A DNA stretch of 64,000 bases. It comes from Gloeobacter morelensis MG652769. GTDB taxonomy: Bacteria > Cyanobacteriota > Cyanobacteriia > Gloeobacterales > Gloeobacteraceae. The translations under genes and the position numbers were made by a program. Positions 32,269-40,989 of the stretch are shown in pieces (position 1 is the first letter of the stretch; every line of letters begins with the position of its first letter). Under the pieces are notes generated by a model that saw nothing but the letters and a program-made list of their open reading frames with translations, was not told the DNA's origin and searched no databases. The stretch is taken from the NCBI RefSeq assembly GCF_021018745.1, contig NZ_CP063845.1:186001-250000 (forward strand). Reading direction: 5' to 3'.

Positions 32269-34518
32269 ATGGCCAGAGTGTTGAAGCCCTACGCTGCCGG
32301 GTCCGCCGTCTTCAAGATCAGCCGAGGAGGCGGGCTGCCGGTGTTGCTCTACTGGGCAGAAAAAACCTTGACCCACCGCACGCTGCTCTGGCAAAAACTC
32401 AACCACAAAAGTGCCTGCAAGTCCTGCGCCTGGGGAACCGGTGGCCAGAAGGGAGGCTTTTTCAACGAAAAGCACGAACCCCTCCAACGCTGCGCCAAAA
32501 GTGTCGAATCGATCGCCTCGGATCTGCAAGGACCAGTGGGTCGAGACTGCTTCGCCCGTATGGATCTTGCCCACCTGCGGGAACTCTCCTCGATGGAAGC
32601 CGATAAACTGGGCCGCTTGAGCCATCCGGTGATCCGGCGCGCGAATAGCGACCGCTACGAACCGATCCGTTGGGACGAGGTTTTCGCTATCGCCGCCCAG
32701 GCGTTTTCAGCTCCACCTGAGCGCGTCGCCTCCTACTCGTCGGGCCGCTCCTCCAACGAAGCGGCCTATATTCTCCAGTTGATGTTGCGGGCCTACGGCT
32801 CCAACAATCTGGCGGACTGCTCGGATCTCTGCCATTCGCCCAGCACCGTCGGCCTCAAAGCAGTCTTCGGCTCCGGCACCTCGATGGTCAGCCTCGAAGA
32901 CTTGCGACAAGCCGACTGCGTTGTGCTGATGGGCTCCAACGCCCCCGCCAACCACCCGCGCCTGATGAATGAATTGATCAAAGTGCGCGAGCGCGGCGGT
33001 GCGGTGATCGTCGTCAACCCGGTACTCGAAGTCGGCCTTATCAACTTCGCCACCCCCGCCTCGCTCAAATCGCTGGCCTTCGGCTCCGAGATTGCTTCAC
33101 TTTACTTGCAACCCGACCCTGGAAGCGACGTCGCCCTTTTGATGGGACTCGCCAAATCCCTTCTCGAAACCAACCGACTCGACAGCACCTTTCTTGAAGC
33201 CCACACCGAGGGCTGGCAAGCCGTGATCGCCCAACTCCAGGCCACCGGTTGGGAGCACATCGAGCACACCTGCGGCATCGAGCGCGCCGCCATTGAAGGA
33301 GCGGCGGCAGTCATCGGCCGCGCCGAGCGCACCGTCTTTGCCTGGGCGATGGGGATCACCCAGCACGCCAACGGCGTCGATAATGTCTACGCCATCGCCA
33401 ATCTGGCTTTGCTCACCGGCAACGCCGGCAAAGCGGGCGCAGGCACGATGCCCATCCGCGGCCACTCCAACGTGCAGGGATTTGGCTCGATGGGGGTGAG
33501 CGCTAGGCCCAAAGAAGCGATCCAAAAAGCCCTCGAAACACTCCTGCAAAAACCCCTCAGCCGCACCCCCGGCTACGACACCCGTGCCCTCATCCAGGCC
33601 GCCGACACCGGCAAGATCGACGCGCTGGTGTGCCTGGGGGGCAACCTCTGGGGAGCCAATCCCGACCGCGCCCAGACTGCACGCGCCCTCGGCCGCATCA
33701 AAACGATCATCTATCTATCCACCAAGCCCAACCCGGGCCACTTCCACGGTCTGGCCGCCCAAGATACGATCATCGTCCCGGTCTTCACCCGCGACGAGAA
33801 CCCCCACAAGACCACCACCGAGTCGGGCAACAACTTCGTGCGCCTCAACGACGAGGGCCAAACCCATCTGCACGACGCCGATCTCATCTCGGAAGTCGAA
33901 TTTCTGACGCGCCTCGCCCACCGGATGCACGGCGAGACACCGATCGACTGGCGGCGGCTCAGCGAGACCGCCTACGTGCGCGGGCTCATCGCCCAAATGA
34001 TCCCCGGCTACGAAAAAATCGGCGAGATCGACCGGACCGGTGAAGAATTTACGATATCGGGACGCATCTTCCACGAGCCCCGATTTGCAACACCCACCGG
34101 CAAAGCGAAGATGTTCGTCACCCCCCTGCCGGTGCTCGATAAGCCCAGGGCCGAAGATTTTGGCGTCACAACCTCCAGACGCGCCATCGCCCTGGTGCTG
34201 GTCACAGTGCGCTCCTACTCCCAGCACAACACCGTCGTCTACAAAGCAGGCGACACCTACCGGGGGATGCCGCACCGCAACTGCATCCTGATGCACCCCG
34301 AGGACGCCGCCGCCGCCGGATTCGCCGAGCACGAGCGGGTAACGGTCACCGGCAAAGCCGGCCAAAAAGAGCAGGTCGAAATTATCTTCGGCGCCCCCAA
34401 GCGCGGCGCCGCCCTGATGTTCTATCCCGAAATCAACGACATCATCCGCCCCCCCGTGGACCTGCGCTGCGGCATCCCGGCATTCAAGCGCAACCCGGTG
34501 CTTGTCCACGCCGATTGA
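32269..34518 (+). CDS. FdhF/YdeP-type molybdopterin oxidoreductase
   Basis: A 749-residue member of the DMSO-reductase superfamily, YdeP-like branch. An N-terminal Cys pair C50-K-S-C53-A-W replaces a full four-Cys iron-sulfur motif, as in YdeP-type proteins. Cofactor blocks include S-S-G-R-S-S-N-E-A-A, V-L-M-G-S-N-A-P-A-N-H-P-R, G-H-S-N-V-Q-G and C-L-G-G-N-L-W-G-A-N-P; the C-terminal M-P-H-R-N-C-I-L-M-H-P-E-D domain is the dinucleotide-binding barrel. The physiological substrate of this branch is poorly known (YdeP relates to acid resistance). ATG 32269 has GAGG 5-6 nt upstream. No electron-transfer partner is adjacent. Confidence 0.85.
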   Translation: MARVLKPYAAGSAVFKISRGGGLPVLLYWAEKTLTHRTLLWQKLNHKSACKSCAWGTGGQKGGFFNEKHEPLQRCAKSVESIASDLQGPVGRDCFARMDLAHLRELSSMEADKLGRLSHPVIRRANSDRYEPIRWDEVFAIAAQAFSAPPERVASYSSGRSSNEAAYILQLMLRAYGSNNLADCSDLCHSPSTVGLKAVFGSGTSMVSLEDLRQADCVVLMGSNAPANHPRLMNELIKVRERGGAVIVVNPVLEVGLINFATPASLKSLAFGSEIASLYLQPDPGSDVALLMGLAKSLLETNRLDSTFLEAHTEGWQAVIAQLQATGWEHIEHTCGIERAAIEGAAAVIGRAERTVFAWAMGITQHANGVDNVYAIANLALLTGNAGKAGAGTMPIRGHSNVQGFGSMGVSARPKEAIQKALETLLQKPLSRTPGYDTRALIQAADTGKIDALVCLGGNLWGANPDRAQTARALGRIKTIIYLSTKPNPGHFHGLAAQDTIIVPVFTRDENPHKTTTESGNNFVRLNDEGQTHLHDADLISEVEFLTRLAHRMHGETPIDWRRLSETAYVRGLIAQMIPGYEKIGEIDRTGEEFTISGRIFHEPRFATPTGKAKMFVTPLPVLDKPRAEDFGVTTSRRAIALVLVTVRSYSQHNTVVYKAGDTYRGMPHRNCILMHPEDAAAAGFAEHERVTVTGKAGQKEQVEIIFGAPKRGAALMFYPEINDIIRPPVDLRCGIPAFKRNPVLVHAD

Positions 34519-34595
34519 CAAGGTGCGCATCGGAACAACGCCTTGAGACCCATATCCCCTACGATGGCCTTGCACTGACCGCAGGGGAACCGGCG

Positions 34596-35390
34596 ATGCT
34601 CATCCACCTGATTGCCGACTACGGCAACGGCGATCCGGCTTTTTCAGAAGTGGCCCAACGCCTGATGCTCCACACCGGGGAAGCCCAGATCCTGCCGGTG
34701 TCGGTGCCGCCCTTCAGCACCCTGGCCACCGGATTCTGGGTGGCGCAATTGGGGCTCAACCCATCCCCGCCGGACATGCTCATCTACCACAACTGCGCCC
34801 CCCGCAAAGACGACGTGCAACCGCGCGCCGATAACGAGGGTGAAGGTCTGGTCTACGCCTTACTTCCCGGAGGTATCCGTACCGTCGGGGTCAACGCCGG
34901 GTACACCCTCTCGTTTATCAAAGATAGTGCCCTGGCGCTCCACTGGGTAAACGTGGCGCGCGCCGGGTCGCAGTTTCGCTCGCGCGACATCTTTCCGGTG
35001 GCAGCCGCCAAGATCGCCGCCGGGGACGAGTCGCTTTTGGGCAACCCCCTGGAGCGCGAGCGGCTGCCGGATCTGCCCGCCGACCGCATCGCCTGGGTGG
35101 ACGGCTACGGCAACTTGAAGACAACCATCGCCCACAGTAGCCTGGCCCTCGAAGTCGGCACCAAACTGGTGCTGCGGGTGGGCGACGCAGTCAGCGACGC
35201 GGTCTACTCCGACGGCAGCTTTCGGGTACCGGAGGGCACCCTCGCCTTTGCCCCCGGCAGCTCGGGCTGGAACGATCCCGACGGCGGTACACCGATTCGC
35301 TGGATGGAGCTGTTTTTGCGCGGCGGCAGCGCCTGGCAGCGCTTCGGCAGGCCCAAGCTGGAGGAAAAAGTCACGATTTTGGCCCGCTGA
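34596..35390 (+). CDS. DUF62 / SAM hydroxide adenosyltransferase family protein
   Basis: A 264-residue protein of the DUF62 fold (fluorinase/chlorinase relatives), which in most bacteria splits S-adenosylmethionine to adenosine and methionine with water. N-terminal H-L-I-A-D-Y-G-N-G-D-P-A-F corresponds to the T-D-F-G-x-x-D motif, with Tyr in place of Phe; C-terminal domain contains W-V-D-G-Y-G-N-L-K-T-T. ATG 34596 is chosen because the family motif begins a few residues later and AGGGG lies upstream. It follows the FdhF-like gene by 77 nt. Confidence 0.8.
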   Translation: MLIHLIADYGNGDPAFSEVAQRLMLHTGEAQILPVSVPPFSTLATGFWVAQLGLNPSPPDMLIYHNCAPRKDDVQPRADNEGEGLVYALLPGGIRTVGVNAGYTLSFIKDSALALHWVNVARAGSQFRSRDIFPVAAAKIAAGDESLLGNPLERERLPDLPADRIAWVDGYGNLKTTIAHSSLALEVGTKLVLRVGDAVSDAVYSDGSFRVPEGTLAFAPGSSGWNDPDGGTPIRWMELFLRGGSAWQRFGRPKLEEKVTILAR

Positions 35391-35399
35391 CGCTTCGAT

Positions 35400-36455
35400 T
35401 CAGGTCTGCTTGGACTGGGCTTCTTCGACGTCGAGCAGGCTAACCACCACCCCCGCCACCGGCACGGCCAGAAACACGCCGATCAATCCACCGATGCGCG
35501 CCCCGACCAGCAGCGCAAAAAAGACGATTACCGGATTGAGGTTGACCGTGCTCTGCATCACCCGGGGGGCGATGAAATTATCCTGGATCTGCTGGAGCGC
35601 GATGCAGGCGACGAACAATTTGAGCGTCGCGACCCAATCCCCCTGCACCAGCACCGTCAGACAGACCAGCCCCACCCCCAGCGTTGCCCCGATGCCGGGG
35701 ATCAAATCGAACAGGGCGACGGTGAGGGCCAGTACCAGAGCAAAGGGGATCTCCAGGAGGGTAAAGACCACAAAGCTCGCAGTCCCCAAAAACAACGCAA
35801 TCAACAGTTGCCCCTGAAAAAAGCCCGCGAAGTTGCTCTGCACCGACTGCGAGAAGCGCACCCGTTGAGCGGCGGGCAAGAATTTGATCAACAGCCCCCA
35901 GATCCGTCCGCCGTCGGCGAGCATAAAAAAAGCAACCACGACGATGACGATAAACGTGACGTAGCTTCCCAGAAACGACGGCAACGAACCGAGGATAAAG
36001 CCGATCGTGTTTCTGGCCAGCTCGGTGGCCTGTTGTTGTACTGGTTCGAGGTCGATCCGAATGCGGCGGGCCGTGAGAAACTCCTCCAACCGGGTCAGCG
36101 GGTCCGCCGAAGAGTTGAACGTGTTGACAATCGCGTTAGCCAGCTGCTGCACCTGGCCGACGATAGTCACCCCCAGCCCTGCGACGACCACGACCATCGA
36201 AATCAGACTGAGCACGATCACCACCGCCAGGGAAGCGCCCCGACCGATAAAGCGCTCCAGATAGCGCGCCGGATAGTTGAGCAGCAGCGCCAGGACCGCC
36301 GCGAAGGTGAATGTCGTAATCACGTACTCGAAGTACGAAAACAACGTCAAAAGCGCCCAGCCGCAGGCGAACAACAACAAAAAGCGCACCAGGGCGTTGG
36401 TACTGATGCGGGTTAATAAAACGCCGCCGTTTGCATTTTCGGCCGGTTCTCCCAT
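35400..36455 (-). CDS. AI-2E family (PerM-like) membrane permease
   Basis: A 351-residue inner-membrane protein with about eight hydrophobic segments. Typical features: L-L-L-N-Y-P-A-R-Y-L-E-R-F after the first helices, a soluble mid-part with a helix around V-Q-Q-L-A-N-A-I-V, and the conserved stretch D-L-I-P-G-I-G-A-T-L-G followed by Q-Q-I-Q-D-N-F-I-A-P-R-V-M and N-P-V-I-V-F-F-A-L-L-V-G. Members export small molecules or ions; substrate here unknown. ATG 36455 has AGGAG 10 nt upstream. It ends next to the DUF62 gene. Confidence 0.88.
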   Translation of the reverse strand: MGEPAENANGGVLLTRISTNALVRFLLLFACGWALLTLFSYFEYVITTFTFAAVLALLLNYPARYLERFIGRGASLAVVIVLSLISMVVVVAGLGVTIVGQVQQLANAIVNTFNSSADPLTRLEEFLTARRIRIDLEPVQQQATELARNTIGFILGSLPSFLGSYVTFIVIVVVAFFMLADGGRIWGLLIKFLPAAQRVRFSQSVQSNFAGFFQGQLLIALFLGTASFVVFTLLEIPFALVLALTVALFDLIPGIGATLGVGLVCLTVLVQGDWVATLKLFVACIALQQIQDNFIAPRVMQSTVNLNPVIVFFALLVGARIGGLIGVFLAVPVAGVVVSLLDVEEAQSKQT

Positions 36456-36494
36456 TGCAGCCTGTCTCCTGGTGGCGCCGGTTTTTCCCACATG

Positions 36495-38648
36495 CTACTC
36501 GTTTGCACTGACCCGTGCGCCGCCGGGCCAGGCTTCCCAGATAAGCCCCCCGTGCCGCTCGGTGCTCCAGCGGGACAACCGCTCGGGCGAGCGGCCCCGC
36601 TCGCGACCGCTGACGAGTACACCCTGCAGGCGGTCGAGCCTCAGCAAAGCCTCCGGCAGCCGCCCGCCGCTCCACAGCCATTGCACCCGGCCGAGCGTAG
36701 CGCGATGCTCCTGCAGCAGCCAGCGCTGCTCAAGCAGGCTGGGCGAGCCGGCCAACAGCAGCGTTGAGCCGGCCGCTTCCAACAAAAGCGCCGGGGGCTC
36801 GCTCGCCAGCAGCCGCAGCTCGACCTCTTCCTCCAGTTCGATGCGTTCGCCGGGGACAAGGGGGACGCAGCGGGTTGTACCCAGCTGTGCGCAAAGCTGC
36901 CGCCAATGGGCGGAGCGCGGCGGCGGCACGCCGTCGTAAAGCCCCTCGACTTCGGCAGCTTCAAGCAACTCCCGCAGCCCACCGGTTTGCCAGGGGGCCT
37001 CGCCGGTGGCGACGACCGCATCGACGGCCAGACGGCCGCGCGCTTCGAGATAGGGTACCAGCACGCCGACCACCGCTCCAACCGAACCGCCGCCCAGCAC
37101 CAGGGTGCGGCGCCGTGTCTCGATCACCAGCGCTTCGGAGCCGCCGCTCGCGAGCACCGCGAGGGTGGCGGCAGGCCGGGGCAGCCAACCGGGAGCCACC
37201 AGCACCAGAGCGGCGGCGAGGGTGAGGGACCGCCAGGATAGGTGGGTGTGGGCCGCGATGAGCAAGGCGTAAAGCGCCACCGCCTGCACCGGCAGCAGCA
37301 GGCCGGGGGTGGCGAGGCTGCCCGGCCAATCCACCACCTGCCGCACCAGCGCGTCGAGCGCCCTCAGCAGCCAACCCAAGGGGATGTCCACCACCCCGGC
37401 AGCCTCCAGGTGGACCAGGGCAAGGGCGCTTGCCGCCATGCCACCCAGGGTGAGCACTTCGACAGCGGGGGCGGCCAGCAGGTTGAGCGCCAGGGCGTAG
37501 GGGCTCCACTGGCCGAAAATCAGCAGTTGCAGCGGCAGCGTCCACAGGGTGGCAGCGAAGCCCACGGCGAGGGCGGCCGCGATCGTTCCCGGCAGACCCT
37601 CCAAGCGGGCAGTCAGTCTCGGGACGCTCACCACCAGCCCGAGGGTGGCCAAAAAACTGAAGGCAAAGCCCAGATCCCAAATCATCAGCGGATCGGCGAC
37701 GAGCAGGACAAAGGCGGCAGCCCAGAGGGCTCCGAGCGGCTCCGCCTTCTCGCCCAGGACGATGGCCAGCAGCGCCACCGCACCCATGGCCGCCGCCCGC
37801 AATATCGAAGGCCCGCCCCCGGCAAGGGCCACGAATCCCGCGAGCAAAATCCCTCCCACCGCCGCCTGCACCGGCGGCGGATAGCCGCGCAGCAAGACCA
37901 GAGCCGCCCCCAGCAAGATCGAAACCTGGGCTCCAGAAGCAGCGAGCAGATGGGCGAGGCCGACGGCGCGGTAGCGCTCCTCGACGGCCCTCGGCAGGGC
38001 CACCGCCTCTGCCCCGACCACCAGAGCACCCAGCAACGCACCGGCCTCTTCGCCCAAAAAGCGCTTGTGGGCAGCGGCAATGCGCTCGCGGGCCAGGACA
38101 AGCCAATCGGGAGCCGGGGCAGCCAGCACGGCGAGCGTATCGGCCTTCAGCACGGCAAAGGCTCCCTGTCTTCTCAAGTACGCCCGCTCATCGAAGCTAT
38201 TGGGATTGGCAGGCACGGCCGGCCGGCGCAAAGCGCCGCTGATGTGCACCCGCTCACCGGGGCGCACGGCCGGCCTTCCCGGAGCGCGCACCCAGACTGT
38301 GCCCGACCCGAGCCGATCCAGGGTGAGCATAAAGCGCTGTCCGGCCGGCCCCAGACGCACAGAACCGCTGACCGTGCCGGTCAGCACCGCCGATGAACGC
38401 GGAGCGGTCCAACTGACGTCCGTAGGCGCAGGCCGGGGGGTGCGCAGGTGCAGGTAAGCTCCCGCACCCACGGCAAATACGAACGCCACCACCCAGAAGC
38501 GCCAGGAAGGCAAGGCATAAACCCGTAGAGAGGCGAGGGCTCCCACCAGAGTCAGCAGCCCAAGCCCCAGGCAGCCCCAGGCCCACCCCGAGAGCAACAA
38601 CCCCGCAAAGTACGCTCCGCTCACCAAAAAGTAGCCGTTGCGCTCCAT
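36495..38648 (-). CDS. comEC: ComEC/Rec2-family DNA-uptake channel protein
   Basis: About 717 residues. N-terminal two helices, an OB-like soluble domain (DUF4131), then the multi-helix competence domain with G-L-A-H-L-L-A-A-S-G-A-Q-V-S (cyanobacterial version of the H-L-L-A-x-S-G motif) and a C-terminal metallo-beta-lactamase-like domain. That last domain has lost the H-x-H-x-D-H motif: the stretch after D-A-V-V-A reads T-G-E-A-P-W-Q-T-G-G-L. The channel role in taking up single-stranded DNA can stand without it, but the nuclease activity proposed for this domain is unlikely here. ATG 38648 is used; GTG 38657 is in frame upstream. Confidence 0.88.
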   Translation of the reverse strand: MERNGYFLVSGAYFAGLLLSGWAWGCLGLGLLTLVGALASLRVYALPSWRFWVVAFVFAVGAGAYLHLRTPRPAPTDVSWTAPRSSAVLTGTVSGSVRLGPAGQRFMLTLDRLGSGTVWVRAPGRPAVRPGERVHISGALRRPAVPANPNSFDERAYLRRQGAFAVLKADTLAVLAAPAPDWLVLARERIAAAHKRFLGEEAGALLGALVVGAEAVALPRAVEERYRAVGLAHLLAASGAQVSILLGAALVLLRGYPPPVQAAVGGILLAGFVALAGGGPSILRAAAMGAVALLAIVLGEKAEPLGALWAAAFVLLVADPLMIWDLGFAFSFLATLGLVVSVPRLTARLEGLPGTIAAALAVGFAATLWTLPLQLLIFGQWSPYALALNLLAAPAVEVLTLGGMAASALALVHLEAAGVVDIPLGWLLRALDALVRQVVDWPGSLATPGLLLPVQAVALYALLIAAHTHLSWRSLTLAAALVLVAPGWLPRPAATLAVLASGGSEALVIETRRRTLVLGGGSVGAVVGVLVPYLEARGRLAVDAVVATGEAPWQTGGLRELLEAAEVEGLYDGVPPPRSAHWRQLCAQLGTTRCVPLVPGERIELEEEVELRLLASEPPALLLEAAGSTLLLAGSPSLLEQRWLLQEHRATLGRVQWLWSGGRLPEALLRLDRLQGVLVSGRERGRSPERLSRWSTERHGGLIWEAWPGGARVSANE

Positions 38649-38767
38649 CGGCCCCACTCCCGACTCTAACCCGGCGATTGTGGCCGGTTTTTGCCTCCGG
38701 AAGAAAGTTCAGGGCCGGGAGCGCCCCAGGACGTGCGGCGCTCCGTCGGGCATCTTGCAAACAAGAA

Positions 38768-38787
38768 CCCCGGCCAAGGGGCCGGGG
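38768..38787 (-). terminator. Hairpin terminator of the small gene at 38809
   Basis: Perfect 8-bp stem CCCCGGCC / GGCCGGGG with a 4-nt loop; reading on the minus strand it is followed by TTCTTGTTT, a moderately T-rich tail. It lies about 20 nt after the stop of the minus-strand gene. Confidence 0.55.
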
Positions 38788-38808
38788 CGGTCTTGAAGGC
38801 ATTCGCGA

Positions 38809-39126
38809 TCAAAAGTAGAAAATTTTGCGCTCGCGCTTGGGCGGCTTGCTGCGCTCATCGGGGTTGCGCCCACCGCGCGGCGGGGATCCTGATGTCCCCC
38901 CCGGTGGACCCGCTTCAAAACGCGGCCGATTATTGTCAAAGCGGGGAGTGGCCTGCCCGGTGCTCCGCTCCCGGTCTTTGCCCCGGTCTTTGACCAACAG
39001 AACGACTGCCGGGGCCGCCGCCGGCTGCAGGAAGGGCAATACCTCGGCGGAGTCGGGAGCCAGCTCGTGCGCGCTGCCCAGCGATGCCATCGCGACCAAA
39101 CTTGCACTGTAGAGGAAGGTGTCCAT
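38809..39126 (-). CDS. Small Pro/Arg-rich hypothetical protein
   Basis: A 105-residue protein. Its hydrophobic N-terminus (T-F-L-Y-S-A-S-L-V-A-M-A-S-L-G-S-A-H) may be a signal or anchor; the remainder is low-complexity, basic and Pro/Gly-rich (R-F-E-A-G-P-P-G-G-T, P-P-R-G-G-R-N-P-D-E-R) and ends in F-Y-F. No domain recognised. The presence of a downstream hairpin terminator supports a real gene. Confidence 0.5.
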   Translation of the reverse strand: MDTFLYSASLVAMASLGSAHELAPDSAEVLPFLQPAAAPAVVLLVKDRGKDRERSTGQATPRFDNNRPRFEAGPPGGTSGSPPRGGRNPDERSKPPKRERKIFYF

Positions 39127-39304
39127 CGGCCAAGCTCCAAACCAGTGGACGCTGAAAGTCCATTTCAAGGCTAGCGAACGCCCATCGGGGCCGCCAGCTT
39201 ACCAAGCGCACCTGCCATTGCGCTTGAGCGCATAGCCGACTGGAGCGCTTTTCTGCATCAAAACTGCCGGGCAGCAATTTTTAGCCTGGCACCTGGCACC
39301 TGCT

Positions 39305-39712
39305 CTAGACGACGGTCCGGCGCGGGCGCAACAGGAAGATGAGAGCGGCAGCCAGTGCCAGGGCCACCGCCACGGCGGCGCTCAATAGCCGCGCGACCCC
39401 CCCAGAATCGAGCGCTCCTACCCACAGGACACCGGCCAATGCCATCAACCAGAAGCTGCTGAGCAGGGCCGGAGCGGCGGGCATGGCTGGAGGGGGCGAC
39501 TGGTTGTTGGCACCAACGGCGGCGTCCACCTCCAGACGGGACAAAAAATGCTCCCAGGCGCGGGCAAAGCCCAGTCCGCCCGCGATGGCCACTGCAAGCA
39601 ACGTCCACCCCGGCATCCAGTGGGCAACGTATAAATTCGATAATCCAAAGACGCCGCAGGCGATCGATGTCGTCCCCAAAAGTGCGATGGCCAGTCCCCA
39701 AAAAATGGTCAC
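39305..39712 (-). CDS. Small polytopic membrane protein
   Basis: A 135-residue hydrophobic protein with about four membrane segments. It starts at a GTG that overlaps the stop of the preceding DUF2499 gene (GTGA, 4 nt), so translation is coupled. The middle contains a hydrophilic loop with P-P-P-A-M-P-A-A-P. No family assigned; its partner gene encodes another membrane protein, so the two may form one complex. Confidence 0.6.
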   Translation of the reverse strand: MTIFWGLAIALLGTTSIACGVFGLSNLYVAHWMPGWTLLAVAIAGGLGFARAWEHFLSRLEVDAAVGANNQSPPPAMPAAPALLSSFWLMALAGVLWVGALDSGGVARLLSAAVAVALALAAALIFLLRPRRTVV

Positions 39713-40023
39713 GGTGCTTTTTGGGGCCCGCGGCGGGCGGAGCGGTAGATCAGATAGGCTGCAAACGCCAGCGTGGTGTTGCCCAGGAGGGTCATCGCCG
39801 CCTGCAGTTGGCCCAGATAGGCCAGATCGGGCCGATTGTCGAAGTAATGCCAGACCAGGACCGCCATCGCTCCCACCAGCGCCGGCAGCATCCCCCAGCA
39901 CAGCGCCCGGAAGGACCGCTCGCCCGTGCGCTCGCCGTAGCGCCAGATCAGTGCGATGGCCAGCGTCCACTCGACGACACTGGCGATATGAATGATCCAG
40001 GTGGGTAGAGAGAGCGCCTGCAT
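39709..40023 (-). CDS. DUF2499-like membrane protein
   Basis: A 104-residue protein with three hydrophobic segments. The opening L-S-L-P-T-W-I-I-H-I-A-S-V-V-E-W and W-R-Y-G-E are typical of DUF2499, a family shared by cyanobacteria and plastids of plants, of unknown function. ATG 40023 is chosen at the start of this motif. Translationally coupled to the next membrane protein gene. Confidence 0.75.
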   Translation of the reverse strand: MQALSLPTWIIHIASVVEWTLAIALIWRYGERTGERSFRALCWGMLPALVGAMAVLVWHYFDNRPDLAYLGQLQAAMTLLGNTTLAFAAYLIYRSARRGPQKAP

Positions 40024-40126
40024 GGGCTCAGGGTAACACCCGCAAAGCTGAATATTTTGGGTAGTTCTATTCGAATGCGCCCCGGCCCTGCTAGAACAAC
40101 CTTGTTTGTTTTTGGCAGAGCACCAC

Positions 40127-40786
40127 ATGGCACTACTGGTCATGGTCCGCCACGGTCAATCGATCTGGAACCTCGAAAACCGCTTTACCGGCTGGACTGA
40201 CGTTCCCCTGACCGAAAAAGGGCGGGCGGAAGCCCGTGCCTGCGGCGAGTTGATCTATTGCATCCCCTTCGCCGTCGCCTTCACCTCTAAACTGACGCGC
40301 GCCCAAGACACCTTGCGCCTCATTCTCGAAGCCGCCGAGCAACCGGACGTGCCGGTGGTCGAGGATCAGGCCCTCAACGAGCGCCACTACGGCGAGCTGC
40401 AGGGGCTCAACAAAGCCGAAACTGCCGCGAAGTACGGCGAGGAGACGGTCCGGCGGTGGCGGCGCAGCCTGGAGGGGCGTCCCCCCGGCGGCGAGAGTCT
40501 CAAAGACACCGCTGTGCGCTCATTGCGCTATTTTTACGAAAGAATTGTTCCTGAGCTGGAGGCGGGCAAGAACGCGATCGTCAGCGCCCACGGCAACACC
40601 ATTCGGGCTATTTTGATGGAACTCGATCACCTGAGCCCCGAGCAGGTCGAAAAAGTTGAAATCGAATACTGCGTGCCGGTCGCTTTTGAGCACCGAGAAG
40701 ACGGCACCTTCTGCCAGGTGCTCATGCCCCAATGCGACATCATCCGGCCGCCGCAGCCGCCGGCCCGCAGCATCGCCCGGCTCTAG
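40127..40786 (+). CDS. gpmA: 2,3-bisphosphoglycerate-dependent phosphoglycerate mutase
   Basis: A 219-residue glycolytic enzyme converting 3-phosphoglycerate to 2-phosphoglycerate. Phosphohistidine motif V-R-H-G-Q-S-I-W-N at the N-terminus, F-T-G-W-T-D-V-P-L-T, L-T-R-A-Q-D-T, N-E-R-H-Y-G-E-L-Q-G-L-N-K, P-P-G-G-E-S-L-K-D-T and the second catalytic His in A-H-G-N-T-I-R-A: all key parts present. Length normal. Its stop codon shares the CTAG tetramer with the convergent psbX stop. Confidence 0.95.
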   Translation: MALLVMVRHGQSIWNLENRFTGWTDVPLTEKGRAEARACGELIYCIPFAVAFTSKLTRAQDTLRLILEAAEQPDVPVVEDQALNERHYGELQGLNKAETAAKYGEETVRRWRRSLEGRPPGGESLKDTAVRSLRYFYERIVPELEAGKNAIVSAHGNTIRAILMELDHLSPEQVEKVEIEYCVPVAFEHREDGTFCQVLMPQCDIIRPPQPPARSIARL

Positions 40787-40893
40787 CGGATGCGGTCGAT
40801 GCGGGAGATGGCGGTGAGGGCAGCGGCACCGAGGGCAACCACCACGCCCCCCCAAAAGATGCTCCACAAAAAGTTGCTCAACGTCGCGGTCAT
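40783..40893 (-). CDS. psbX: Photosystem II protein PsbX
   Basis: A 36-residue single-helix membrane protein, easily missed because of its length. It opens M-T-A-T-L-S-N-F-L-W-S, continues with a hydrophobic helix (G-G-V-V-V-A-L-G-A-A-A-L) and ends I-S-R-I-D-R-I-R, the plan of cyanobacterial PsbX (M-T-P-S-L-x-N-F-L-W-S-L start, S-Q-x-D-x-x-x-R end). PsbX lies at the edge of PSII near cytochrome b559 and affects quinone exchange. GGAG lies upstream of the ATG. It overlaps the gpmA stop tail-to-tail by 4 nt. Confidence 0.85.
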   Translation of the reverse strand: MTATLSNFLWSIFWGGVVVALGAAALTAISRIDRIR

Positions 40894-40989
40894 GGCCGGT
40901 TCTCCAAAGGGGACGTGTGCTTGACGAAGTCACAGTAGTGTAGATTGTACCTTTTTGTTGCCCGATGTGACGAAGCTGTTAAAAATAAG

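Noticed and set aside
32269-35390. FdhF-like and DUF62 genes as one new pathway
   Set aside because: A 77-nt gap and the same strand only; both families occur widely alone.
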